A stretch of DNA of 64,000 nucleotides from Acidobacteriota bacterium (GTDB lineage: Bacteria > Acidobacteriota > Terriglobia > Acidiferrales > UBA7541), in contig QHZB01000183.1 of NCBI GenBank assembly GCA_003224525.1, positions 1 to 64,000 on the forward strand, given 5' to 3'. The notes under the pieces are model-generated. The model was not told the DNA's origin. It was given only the letters and a program-made list of their open reading frames with translations, and made no database searches. Position 1 is the stretch's first letter, and the number at the start of each line of letters is the position of its first letter. Below are positions 1 through 9,000 of the stretch, in pieces. A program made the translations under genes and the position numbers.

Positions 1-307
1 TATTGATCAACAGCAGCTTGGGAAGTGCTACGGGAATCCAGTCGCGCACAAGCGCATTGGTGCGCGGGTCGAGCGTGGGAAGTCCCTGACGCACCACGTA
101 AGCACTGCTGAACGAGACAAACAGCATGAGGACCGGGGTCAGCGCGACAAGCAGCCCAAGGCGCGCCCGGCGCAAACGCGTTGCGTAATCCGGCAATCCC
201 GGACCGGAGCCATCATCACCGCCGCCACGCACCGGAGGCAGGATGCCATCACCGCCCAACGAGATTCTGGGATCGTCTACTGTCGCGGTTGTGGAGAAGG
301 TTACCAT
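1..307 (-). CDS. ctaE: Cytochrome c oxidase subunit III, N-terminal part (runs off window)
   Basis: This is the first ~102 codons of a heme-copper oxidase subunit III; the C-terminus lies beyond base 1. The start is the ATG at 305-307, 6 bases after the ctaD stop, so the two are co-transcribed. The visible part has a Gly/Pro-rich cytoplasmic N-terminus (about residues 1-38), an Arg-rich stretch, then a first membrane segment (LLVALTPVLMLFVSFSSAYVV) followed by an RQGLPTLDP-like loop. Subunit III has no metal centre; it stabilises the oxidase and helps proton uptake. The call rests on position directly after subunits II and I plus the helix-1 pattern. The bulk of the protein is not visible. 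Confidence 0.8.
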   Translation of the reverse strand, partial: MVTFSTTATVDDPRISLGGDGILPPVRGGGDDGSGPGLPDYATRLRRARLGLLVALTPVLMLFVSFSSAYVVRQGLPTLDPRTNALVRDWIPVALPKLLLIN

Positions 308-313
308 ATTCAA

Positions 314-2059
314 CTAGTGGGCCGGCTTGATTTCCGGATCGGTCTGCATCACGTAATCGCGGGGCGCGCCGGGCACGCTGTACTCATAAGGACCATTGTG
401 GACGACGGGCGTGCGTCCGCCAAAATTGTCGTGAGGTGGCGGCGTCGCCGTGGTCCACTCGAGGGTAGTCGCTTCCCACGGATTGTCGCTGGCCTTCGTC
501 CCCTGGAACATGCTCCAAAAGAGATTCACAAGAAAGATCAATTGACCGGCGATCGTGACAAACGCCGCGTAAGTGATGAATTTCTGCAGCGGAATCAGGC
601 CGTGCAGATAGCTGACCTCGGTCATCTGCGAGTAGCGGCGCGGCATCCCCGCCATACCCAGGTAATGCATGGGCATGAAGATCGCGTACGTCCCGATGAA
701 ACTGAACCAGAAGTGCCAGCGCGCCATCGATTCGTTCATCATGCGTCCGAACATCTTGGGAAACCAATAATAGGTCGCCGCAAAGATGCCGAAGATGGAG
801 GCCACTCCCATGATGAGATGGAAGTGCCCGGGCACGAAGTAAGTGTCGTGGAATTGAATGTCGAGCACGGGCTGCGCGAGAAAGGGGCCGCTGATCCCGC
901 CGGAAACGAAAAGCGAGACGAACCCGATCGCAAAAAGCATGGGTGAAGTAAAACGGATCCGTCCGCGCATGAGCGTACCGAGCCAGTTGAATGTTTTTAT
1001 GGCCGAAGGGACCCCAATGCCCATGGTCATAATGGAAAAAGCGAAGGCGGTATAAGGGCTCATACCACTCATGAACATGTGATGTCCCCAGACCATGAAG
1101 CCCAGCAAACCAATAGCCAGGATGGCGTACACCATGGCCTTATAGCCGAAGATGGGTTTGCGCGAGAAGACGGAGAGCAGCTGCGAGCACATCCCCATGG
1201 CCGGCAAGATCGCGATGTAAACCTCCGGATGGCCGAAGAACCAGAACAGGTGCTGCCACAAAAGCGGCGAGCCGCCTTTATGCCCCGTGAGCTGGCCGTT
1301 GATGGTGACCAGCGGCACGAAAAAGCTGGTTCCCAGGTTGCGGTCCATCAACAGGAGAATCCCGGCAGAGAGAAGCACGCCGAACGCGAGCAGGCCGAGG
1401 ATCGCAGTCACAAACCAGGCCCAAACGGTCAAGGGCATGCGCATCATAGTCATGCCCTTGGCGCGCATATCGAGCGTTGTGGTGATAAAGTTCAGCGCGC
1501 CCATCAGCGCACCGATGCAGAAAATAGCGATACTGATGATCCACAAGTCCGCGCCCAGGCCCTCGCCCGGTCCAGTTGATTGGATGGCGCTCAGCGGCGC
1601 GTAGCCGGTCCAACCATGCAGAGGTGCTCCTCCGGCCACGAAAAAGGCCGCGAGCATCACGATAAAACCGAGAAAGGTGGTCCAGAAGGAGAGCATGTTC
1701 AGGACCGGAAAAGCCATATCCGGCGCGCCGATCTGAATGGGCAGGAAGTAGTTGCCGAAGCCGCCCTGTGGCGCGGTGGTGAGCACGAAGAAAACCATGA
1801 TGGTGCCGTGCATGGTCACCAAAGTGAGATAAGTCTCCGGCTTGATGTCTCCCAGAAACGGCAAGATTGCGGTGGGCGCGACCAGATGAATGCGCATCAG
1901 CAGCGAGAGGAACATGCCGACAAACACCGCGGCCAGCGCGAGGAAGTAATACTGAAGGCCGATGACTTTATGATCGAGACTGAAGACCCACTTTCGAATG
2001 AACCCCTGGGGGCCCGCGTGCGCGTGAGATTCCTGGGCAGCGAATTCGTGAGTAGCCAT
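314..2059 (-). CDS. ctaD: Cytochrome c oxidase subunit I
   Basis: Catalytic subunit (581 aa) of an A-type heme-copper oxidase, reducing O2 to water and pumping protons. All key motifs are visible: TMHGTIM (low-spin heme His), WFFGHPEVY (CuB His, channel Glu and cross-linked Tyr), GHHMF (CuB His pair) and FHDTYFVPGHFHLIMG (heme a3 and heme a ligands). About twelve membrane segments are present and the length is normal. It begins at the ATG at 2057-2059, two bases after the ctaC stop, and is followed 6 bases later by subunit III. The GHPEVY Glu makes it an A1-type D-channel enzyme rather than B or C type. Confidence 0.97.
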   Translation of the reverse strand: MATHEFAAQESHAHAGPQGFIRKWVFSLDHKVIGLQYYFLALAAVFVGMFLSLLMRIHLVAPTAILPFLGDIKPETYLTLVTMHGTIMVFFVLTTAPQGGFGNYFLPIQIGAPDMAFPVLNMLSFWTTFLGFIVMLAAFFVAGGAPLHGWTGYAPLSAIQSTGPGEGLGADLWIISIAIFCIGALMGALNFITTTLDMRAKGMTMMRMPLTVWAWFVTAILGLLAFGVLLSAGILLLMDRNLGTSFFVPLVTINGQLTGHKGGSPLLWQHLFWFFGHPEVYIAILPAMGMCSQLLSVFSRKPIFGYKAMVYAILAIGLLGFMVWGHHMFMSGMSPYTAFAFSIMTMGIGVPSAIKTFNWLGTLMRGRIRFTSPMLFAIGFVSLFVSGGISGPFLAQPVLDIQFHDTYFVPGHFHLIMGVASIFGIFAATYYWFPKMFGRMMNESMARWHFWFSFIGTYAIFMPMHYLGMAGMPRRYSQMTEVSYLHGLIPLQKFITYAAFVTIAGQLIFLVNLFWSMFQGTKASDNPWEATTLEWTTATPPPHDNFGGRTPVVHNGPYEYSVPGAPRDYVMQTDPEIKPAH

Positions 2060-2060
2060 A

Positions 2061-2906
2061 TTATTGCTTCTCGGCCTCCCGTGCCGCCAACCATTTGTCG
2101 AATTCTTCCTGACTGACGACCTTTAACATGCCGTGCATTTTGTAATGACCGAGCCCGCAAAGCTCGGCACAGAGAATTTCATATTCTCCCGTTTGTATGG
2201 GCGTGAAATGCATGTGGATCGCCAGGCCGGGTACCGCGTCCTGCTTGAATCGCATCGTAGGAATAAAGAAACTGTGGATGACGTCGTGGGCGCGCAAAAT
2301 CACTTCGATCTCGCGGTTCACCGGCGCCACCATCGTTCCCGTCACGACATCGTCTTTGGATGCGGGGTCTTTCGTATCGAGACCCAGCGCCGCTTCGCCG
2401 CCGGCCGAGGCATCCTCAAGCTCCGGTTTCGTTGCGCCAAACTTGCCGTCCGGCCCGGGATAGCGGAAATACCAGGCGAACTGCATCGCCGTCACTTCCA
2501 CTTGCACGGCGTTCTCTTCCGCGGCGCGGAAACGCTCCGAAGCCCAGATGGAGCTACTTGCGAGATTCATCCCCACAAAGAGGACGGTGGTCAGCACGGT
2601 CCAGACAATTTCCAGATTAGTGTTGCCGTGCGAATACGCCACTTTGGTAGCGGTACCGCGATCGCGATAACTCCAAACGAGGTATCCCAAGGCAACCTGA
2701 GCGGCAACGAAGACCACGCCCATGAGGATAAAGGTTGTCGTGAAGTGATGATCGATGCTGGCGGCCGCGACGGAGGCTCCGACTGGCAGCCACCAGGTCT
2801 TCGCCACGAAAAAATAGGTACTCACGAAGGTGATCAGCCAGATGATAATGAGAAGAATGAGGCCCATGCAGCACGACCCCCAAGTTGGATTCTCGGCCTT
2901 CCCCAC
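2061..2906 (-). CDS. ctaC: Cytochrome c oxidase subunit II (CuA-bearing)
   Basis: Subunit II (281 aa) receives electrons from a c-type cytochrome or cupredoxin at the binuclear CuA site. Two N-terminal membrane helices (about residues 13-35 and 58-78) precede the periplasmic domain. The CuA ligands are intact: an upstream His in DVIHSFFIP and then CAELCGLGHYKM near the C-terminus (C-x3-C-x3-H-x2-M). The CuA site makes this a cytochrome oxidase and not a quinol oxidase. No CxxCH is seen, so there is no fused cytochrome c domain. The start is probably the GTG at 2904-2906; an ATG at 2865-2867 is an alternative. It is the first gene of the leftward oxidase operon. Confidence 0.95.
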   Translation of the reverse strand: MGKAENPTWGSCCMGLILLIIIWLITFVSTYFFVAKTWWLPVGASVAAASIDHHFTTTFILMGVVFVAAQVALGYLVWSYRDRGTATKVAYSHGNTNLEIVWTVLTTVLFVGMNLASSSIWASERFRAAEENAVQVEVTAMQFAWYFRYPGPDGKFGATKPELEDASAGGEAALGLDTKDPASKDDVVTGTMVAPVNREIEVILRAHDVIHSFFIPTMRFKQDAVPGLAIHMHFTPIQTGEYEILCAELCGLGHYKMHGMLKVVSQEEFDKWLAAREAEKQ

Positions 2907-2963
2907 TGAGGCCCTGTTCGAATGCTCTGCGATCGGAGAAGTGGGATATGCAAACCGGTGGCG

Positions 2964-2991
2964 AATATATCACAGCTTATTCTGAGCGCAA
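2964..2991 (-). promoter_or_regulatory. Sigma-70-type promoter of the ctaC-ctaD-ctaE operon
   Basis: On the minus strand TTGCGC (2986-2991) is followed after 16 bases by TATATT (2964-2969). A TG one base upstream of the -10 gives an extended -10. It lies about 58 bases ahead of the ctaC GTG. Prediction by eye from consensus. Confidence 0.55.
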
Positions 2992-3079
2992 GCGGGTTCT
3001 TGCATCAATTCTTTTTGTTGACGAAGCTTCTTTTTGGAAAGAGCTCTTAATCGTTTCTGGACAACGCCGCAAAGACGCA

Positions 3080-3108
3080 TTGACGAAATTTTTTGTTTTG
3101 AGTAATAT
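3080..3108 (+). promoter_or_regulatory. Sigma-70-type promoter of the Rieske/cytochrome b operon
   Basis: TTGACG (3080-3085), a 17-base spacer and TAATAT (3103-3108) match the housekeeping consensus well. The site points toward the Rieske gene and leaves a leader of about 330 bases. It is divergent from the oxidase promoter and the two -10 boxes are about 135 bases apart. Confidence 0.6.
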
Positions 3109-3384
3109 CCGTTTCGTCTCTGGGGGGGTCCAGCGAAATGTTGAGGACCTCGCGATGTATTGGTATCAAACTTTTCAAATCCGACGGGCCCCGGACGCTC
3201 GCAGTGATCGCGTACTCTCTCTGTAGTTTGTCCGGTCCATCCGAAAGTCGTTTGGTATCCTGGGGACATTCATCCCCCCCTAACTTCGGACAAATCGAAA
3301 TCATTCCTGAAGTGATTTGGAATTCGGGACCAATCTATTTTCGACCGCGGGGCGGTCAACGGGCCGGCAATCTGAAGGAGCAAC

Positions 3385-3408
3385 GGGCGGCGCTTTCGGG
3401 GGCCGCCC
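3385..3408 (+). promoter_or_regulatory. GC-rich leader hairpin upstream of the Rieske gene
   Basis: GGGCGGC (3385-3391) can pair with GCCGCCC (3402-3408) across a 10-base loop, followed by an AT-rich ATTATTTT stretch. It sits about 36 bases before the Rieske start and just ahead of a strong AGGAGG ribosome-binding site. It could be an attenuator or an mRNA-stabilising stem. The remaining gap 2907-3444 shows no gene. Confidence 0.35.
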
Positions 3409-3444
3409 ATTATTTTCGAGGACCAGCAATCCAGGAGGTATCGC

Positions 3445-4086
3445 ATGGCGGGCCCGGAGACTGATTCGGCCAAACCAAAGCCAGACGCAGCGAAAACATC
3501 CGCTGCCGGCGGCGGAGATGCAACCAGGTATGTTGGTACGCCTGCCGTGGGTACTTCCAAGGCTGCAGCTTCCGCGGGTCTGGCGACCGTGGGCCCGGAA
3601 GCCAGCCGAGTCAACGAACGGCGCCGGCGCCTGGTGTGGGTTGCTGTCACTGGATTCCTGGGCGCGTGGTTCATCGCCTTCCTTCGTTTTTTCCTTCCCC
3701 GCACGCTTTTCGAACCTCCCACCGTCTTCAAGATCGGCTACGCCTCTGACTATGCCTTGGGCGTGGATACCAAGTGGCAGCAGAAGTACCGCATCTGGGT
3801 GGACCGCACGCCGGATCGTGTATTCGTCATCTACGCTCGCTGCACTCACTTGGGCTGTACACCCGATTGGAAGGCCAGCGAGAACAAGTTCAAGTGTCCC
3901 TGCCACGGGAGCGGCTACGACAGTGAAGGTGTCAACTTTGAGGGGCCGGCGCCGCGTCCGATGGATCGCGCGCACGTGGAACTGGCGCCAGACGGTCAGA
4001 TCATCGTGGATACTTCCCGGCTCTATCAGTGGCCCAAGGGACAACCCAGCCACTTCAGCGACCCGGGTTCATTTTTGCAAGTGTAA
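3445..4086 (+). CDS. Rieske iron-sulfur protein of a bc-type complex
   Basis: 213 aa. The C-terminal Rieske fold has both cluster motifs: CTHLGC (Cys and His ligands) and CPCHGSGY. The protein transfers electrons from quinol at the b subunit to the cytochrome c subunit. The N-terminus is long (about 55 residues, Ala/Pro-rich), then an Arg cluster (NERRRR) leads into one membrane anchor (about residues 59-76), as in Tat-exported Rieske proteins. The ATG at 3445 follows a strong AGGAGG site. First gene of the operon; cytochrome b follows after 82 bases. Confidence 0.95.
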   Translation: MAGPETDSAKPKPDAAKTSAAGGGDATRYVGTPAVGTSKAAASAGLATVGPEASRVNERRRRLVWVAVTGFLGAWFIAFLRFFLPRTLFEPPTVFKIGYASDYALGVDTKWQQKYRIWVDRTPDRVFVIYARCTHLGCTPDWKASENKFKCPCHGSGYDSEGVNFEGPAPRPMDRAHVELAPDGQIIVDTSRLYQWPKGQPSHFSDPGSFLQV

Positions 4087-4168
4087 TTCATGGCGCTTTG
4101 GGAGCACCCTCGGGCGTGAGGTAGCCGAGGGGAACTGATCGAGCCGCTATAGGACGGGAGAGCAGACG

Positions 4169-5095
4169 ATGCCCGAAGAGAAGACTCCGAACGGAAAAAA
4201 TGGCAAATCGGTTGGCCTGGTCGATCGCCTCAAGGCGGGCGTCAAGGAGGACCTCCAGTCCCTCAAGACGGACATGCCTGCAAAAGCGAAAGAACAAGTC
4301 GAGCTGCTCAAGAAACCTACAAAGACGCAAGTCTTCACCTCGATCTTCCGTCACAAACACGACGACACGCCGCGCAATCGCGCCTTGGGCGTGCTCTCCA
4401 ACGTTTTCCTGCATCTGCATCCCGCCAAGATCAATCGTGACGCGGTGCGCTACAGCTACACCTGGGGCATGGGCGGCATCACCTTCTACTTGTTCATCGT
4501 GCTTACTCTTACCGGTGTGCTGTTGATGTTTTACTACCACCCCAGCAAAGTGCAGGCATTCCGTGATGTGCTGTACCTCGAACACGACGTTCCCTTCGGC
4601 AAATTGTTGCGCAACATGCATCGCTGGGCAGCGCACTTGATGGTGATTGCCGTCGAGCTTCACATGTTCCGTGTGTTTCTTACCGGCTCTTACAAAAAGC
4701 CGCGCGAGTTCAATTGGAACGTGGGCGTCATCCTACTGGTGCTGACCCTGCTGCTCTCCTTTACCGGCTACCTGCTGCCCGACGATCAGCTCGGCTTCTG
4801 GGCCGTGACCGTCGGCACAAACATGGCGCGCGCCACGCCCCTTCTCGGACACGAAGGTCCCTTCGGCGCGCAGTTAGGCATGACTCCGTATAACGACGTT
4901 CGCTTCGGGTTGCTCGGCGGCTCCATCGTGGACGCCAATGCCCTCCTTCGCTCCTACATCTGGCACTGCATCGGCATTCCCATCATCGCTTCCATCTTCA
5001 TGATCCTGCACTTCTGGCGCGTGCGGAAGGATGGCGGCATCTCCGGCCCCGCGGCCGTGGTACTCGACTCCGAGATAAAGGAGGCGAAGAAGTAG
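4169..5095 (+). CDS. Cytochrome b6-like subunit (N-terminal half of cytochrome b)
   Basis: 308 aa, the four-helix diheme part of a split cytochrome b. The heme ligands are visible as HRWAAHLMVIAVELH (His-x13-His, helix B) and HCIGIPIIASIFMILH (His-x14-His, helix D); the x14 spacing is of b6f type. The Cys that binds heme cn in plastid b6 is absent: the residues before GGIT are W-G-M. Unusual is a ~90-residue charged hydrophilic N-terminal extension, rich in Lys, before the first membrane helix. ISGP near the end matches the b6 C-terminus. The next gene starts 2 bases after the stop. Confidence 0.95.
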   Translation: MPEEKTPNGKNGKSVGLVDRLKAGVKEDLQSLKTDMPAKAKEQVELLKKPTKTQVFTSIFRHKHDDTPRNRALGVLSNVFLHLHPAKINRDAVRYSYTWGMGGITFYLFIVLTLTGVLLMFYYHPSKVQAFRDVLYLEHDVPFGKLLRNMHRWAAHLMVIAVELHMFRVFLTGSYKKPREFNWNVGVILLVLTLLLSFTGYLLPDDQLGFWAVTVGTNMARATPLLGHEGPFGAQLGMTPYNDVRFGLLGGSIVDANALLRSYIWHCIGIPIIASIFMILHFWRVRKDGGISGPAAVVLDSEIKEAKK

Positions 5096-5097
5096 CC

Positions 5098-6027
5098 ATG
5101 GACTGGAAGCAACTCTGGGAAATCCTTTCTGCCGCGGACAACGTGCCGATCGTTGCCATGATTCCGCTGCTCGCCTTTTATATGTACCTGGCTTGGAAAC
5201 AGGCGCACGCCAATGATCTGCTCATTGCGGAACTCGATGGCAATGCGGCGCTGGCGAAGACGCATCACCGCAAAGCGTGGCCCTTCAAGCCCGGGTGGGC
5301 GAAAGAAGTGCACGTCTGGCCGTTCCTGTTGCGCGTGGAATTCCTGGCCGCCATCATCGTCACCATCATCTTGATGGTCTGGTCCATCACTCTCAATGCG
5401 CCGCTGGAAGAACCGGCGAACCCCAACCTGACCATGAATCCGGCGAAGGCGCCGTGGTATTTCCTCGGCTTGCAGGAAATGTTGGTTTACTTCGATCCCT
5501 GGATCGCCGGCGTGGTCATGCCCACGCTGATCATCGTCGGCTTGATGGTGATTCCATATATAGATACCAACCCGTTGGGCGTCGGCTACTACACCTGGAA
5601 GCAGCGCAAGTTCGCCATTGGAACATTTTTGTTTGGCTTCATCATCCTGTGGGTCTCCATGATTTTCATCGGCACGTTTATCCGCGGACCCGGCTGGCAA
5701 TGGTTCTGGCCCGGTCAGACCTGGGACCACAACCGGCTCATTTATGAAGTGAACCGCGACTTGCCGGATCTCTTCGGTATCACTTCAAATTGGGGCAAGG
5801 GCATCTTCGGAGCGCTCGTGGTCGGCGGCTTCTTCGCGATTGGCGGAATGCTGGTCCACGCATTTTTCCGGCGAAACAATCCGAAAGATTACAAGCGCAT
5901 GAGCTTGCTGCAGTACTCGATCATGATGACGTTTCTGCTCACCATGTTCGGATTGCCGATCAAAATGCTGTTGCGGCTCCTTTTCCACATTAAGTATGTG
6001 TGGATTACACCCTGGTTCAACGTTTAG
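5098..6027 (+). CDS. Subunit IV-like C-terminal half of cytochrome b
   Basis: 309 aa membrane protein that completes the split cytochrome b and would form part of the quinol-oxidising site. It has one N-terminal helix (about 17-31), a cytoplasmic loop, then helices around 80-102, 130-155, 178-200, 237-260 and 280-300, so it is longer than plastid subunit IV (~160 aa). The expected PEWY motif appears as A-P-W-Y (5449-5460), so the catalytic Glu is replaced by Pro. The next gene's ribosome-binding site overlaps its stop codon, so the operon is tightly coupled. Confidence 0.88.
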   Translation: MDWKQLWEILSAADNVPIVAMIPLLAFYMYLAWKQAHANDLLIAELDGNAALAKTHHRKAWPFKPGWAKEVHVWPFLLRVEFLAAIIVTIILMVWSITLNAPLEEPANPNLTMNPAKAPWYFLGLQEMLVYFDPWIAGVVMPTLIIVGLMVIPYIDTNPLGVGYYTWKQRKFAIGTFLFGFIILWVSMIFIGTFIRGPGWQWFWPGQTWDHNRLIYEVNRDLPDLFGITSNWGKGIFGALVVGGFFAIGGMLVHAFFRRNNPKDYKRMSLLQYSIMMTFLLTMFGLPIKMLLRLLFHIKYVWITPWFNV

Positions 6028-6036
6028 GAGGAATTG

Positions 6037-9000
6037 GTGCCCGAGAAGCCGCTCCCCGAAAACGACCCGGTCGTCAGCAAGTCGCTCGCCCCGCATTACG
6101 TCATCTCCATGGTGATCCTCATGGCCACGCTCTTTTGGGCTTTGTGGGATGAAGATTTTGGACAGCGGCCATGGAAAACTTTTCAGCACGAGTGGAAAGA
6201 CCGCTACTCGACTTTCCTGAAGACGGCCCGGTCGCAATCGCGTGACTCGCAAAAGGAGATCGAGGGCAACGCCGACTACCAGAAGCTGAAACAAGATTAC
6301 GAGAGCGCCAGCCAGAACGCCGCCCCGCGCATCAAGGAGATCAACGAAAAGCTGCGTGACTTGAGCGCAAAAATTCTGGCCGTGCAGAACGTTTTCACCG
6401 ACCGGCGCGCCTATGTCAACGCCTTGACCTACAGCATCGAGACCGAGACGAGCGCTTCCTCCAAGCAGGGCAAACAAAAAGACTTGGAACAATACAAAAA
6501 AGAAAAGACCACCGTCGAGTTTCCGGATGGTAAGAAGCAGGACTTCGATTACGAGCACCTCGAAGAAACCTACAACGATCTGAAAAACGAGCGCACGCAA
6601 TTAAGCGCGGAGCTCGGAGAGTTGATCAAGCCTGTGAACGAGCGCAAGGAAAAGCTCGACGCCTTCGTCTCCGAGCACATGGTGAGCCTCACTCCAACGC
6701 AGATGGCCGGATTGCAGGACAAGACCGAAGCCTGGACGCCGAAGATTCTGCAGATCAATGTGCCGGAGGCCAACATCGTCGACCGCTGTGAATCCTGTCA
6801 CATGGGAATTCGCGAGCCCGTCATGCTGACCGCCGCTTCCATGTCCTTCAAAGGCAAAAAACCCGACGAGTACGCGCGCGCTTTCACCAGCCATCCGGAA
6901 CCCGACCTCTTAAAAATTCACGATCCGGATAAGTTCGGCTGCTCGCCTTGCCACCAGGGCAACGGCCGCGCCACCACCAGCGTTGAAAAAGCACATGGCA
7001 CGTACGAGCACTGGCTCTGGCCGCTCTTCGCCAGGGGCAATATGGAAGCCGGTTGCCAGACCTGCCATGCCGCGGACATGGTGCTGGTGAGCAACGACGT
7101 GGGCTGGACGCTCAGCGATGGCAAAGATCTTTTCCGCCAGCGCGGCTGCGTGGGCTGTCATCGTTACGAAGGCTATGACAAGGAACCCGAAGACCTGCTC
7201 TCCGTCGCGCAGCAAGTCAAGCAACTCGAGCAAGAGAAGAAAGACAACTTCAAGCAAGCGGATGATCTGATGAAACAAGCCGACAAGGCCGAGAGCAACG
7301 AGGAAGCCAACCGGCTGAACGAGCGCGCCATCGCGCTGAAGGTCACCAACAGCAAGCTGGAGCTGCGCATCGGACAACTCGACCGCTCCACCAAGAGCCT
7401 GCTGCAAGACATGAAAAAGGTCGGCCCCAATCTTAAGGACATACGCCTCAAGTTAAACAAGAACTGGATTCCGGTTTGGCTGAAGAAGCCCAGCGACTTC
7501 CGCGCCACAACCAAAATGCCGAATTTCCGGCTGAACGACGAACAGATCAAGGCCATCTCCGCGTACGTGTGGCAGTCGGCGCTCGCGGATCCCTTGCCCA
7601 AGCACAAACCGGGCAACGCCGCTCACGGAAAAGAACTGTTCGAAACGCGCGGCTGCCTCGCATGTCACTCCATCGGCGAAGGCGAGGAGTTGCAGGGCGG
7701 AACCTTCGCCGCGAATCTCACGCGCGTGGGTGAGAAGGACAACTACGACTACCTGGTGCGTTGGGTCCATAACGCGCGCGAGCGCACGCGTCCTTACTGC
7801 CCGTATGAAAAAAGGGACATCGGTCCAGAAGATTACAAGAAGAAGGGCCTGCCTTACGTCTTCGACCTGGGCCACAGCAGGTGCCCGAACGACGGTCACG
7901 AATTGCAAGTGCAGAACATGACCGTGATGCCCAGCCTCCGGCTTTCTCCGCAGGATGCGGAAGACGTGGCCAGCTATCTGGTCACCCTGAAAAAGCAGGA
8001 GCCGTCCGCATACGCTGATGCGTCGTTCATGGACGATCCGAATTTGAAGGCGGAGGGCAAGAAGTGGGTTCGCCACTTCGGCTGCGCCGGATGCCATGAA
8101 ATCTCCGGGCTCGAGGACGAAGGCCGCATTGGAACGGAACTTACCATTGAAGGCAGCAAACCGATTGAGCGTTTGGATTTCGCACTCCTTACGGAAATTG
8201 CCCAGCGCGGTGGCAGCGAACCCATCACCGACCCAGACGATCAAGCGCGTCTCCCCGAAGGCCCCGCCAAACACCCCTGGTACGACCAAAAGGGCTTCTT
8301 CGAACACAAACTCGCGGAGCCGAACATCTGGGATAAGGGCAAGGACAAACCCGAAACGGAAAAACTGCGAATGCCGAACCTGCACCTGACCAAGGAACAG
8401 CTTCGCGCGCTCACCACTTTTCTGTTGGGCAGCCAGGAAAACCCGCTTCCTGCCAGCTATCAGTATCGGCCGTTGGATTACCGCCGCGATATTCAGGAAG
8501 GCTGGTGGGTGGTCAAGAAATATAACTGCATGGGCTGCCACCAGCTCATTCCCGGTCAACGCACCTCGCTCATGTCGATGACGCGCTATCAGGGTCCCGA
8601 CGGACAGGAGCAGTTGCCTCCGAAACTCCTCACCGAAGGGGCGAGGGTTGATCCCGACTGGCTGCTCCGTTTCTTGAGAAATCCTTCTCTCAATGATAAA
8701 GACACCAATCGCAATGGCGTGCGCACCTACCTGCAAGTGCACATGCCAACATTCTCTTTTTCCGAAAATGAACTGGGTAAGCTGGTGCGCTTTTTCCAAG
8801 CCCTGGCGCGCCAGCCCTTCCCCTATATACCGGAAGAGGTTCCCGTGCTGACCGCCAAAGAAACCGAAATGGCGCGGAGCCTCTTCAGCAGCACCGCCGC
8901 GCCCTGCTTGAAATGCCACGCTACCGGCGATCCGGCTCACGACCGTACCGCCACTGCCCCCAACTTCCTGCAAGCCCGCGGACGTCTGAAACCCGATTGG

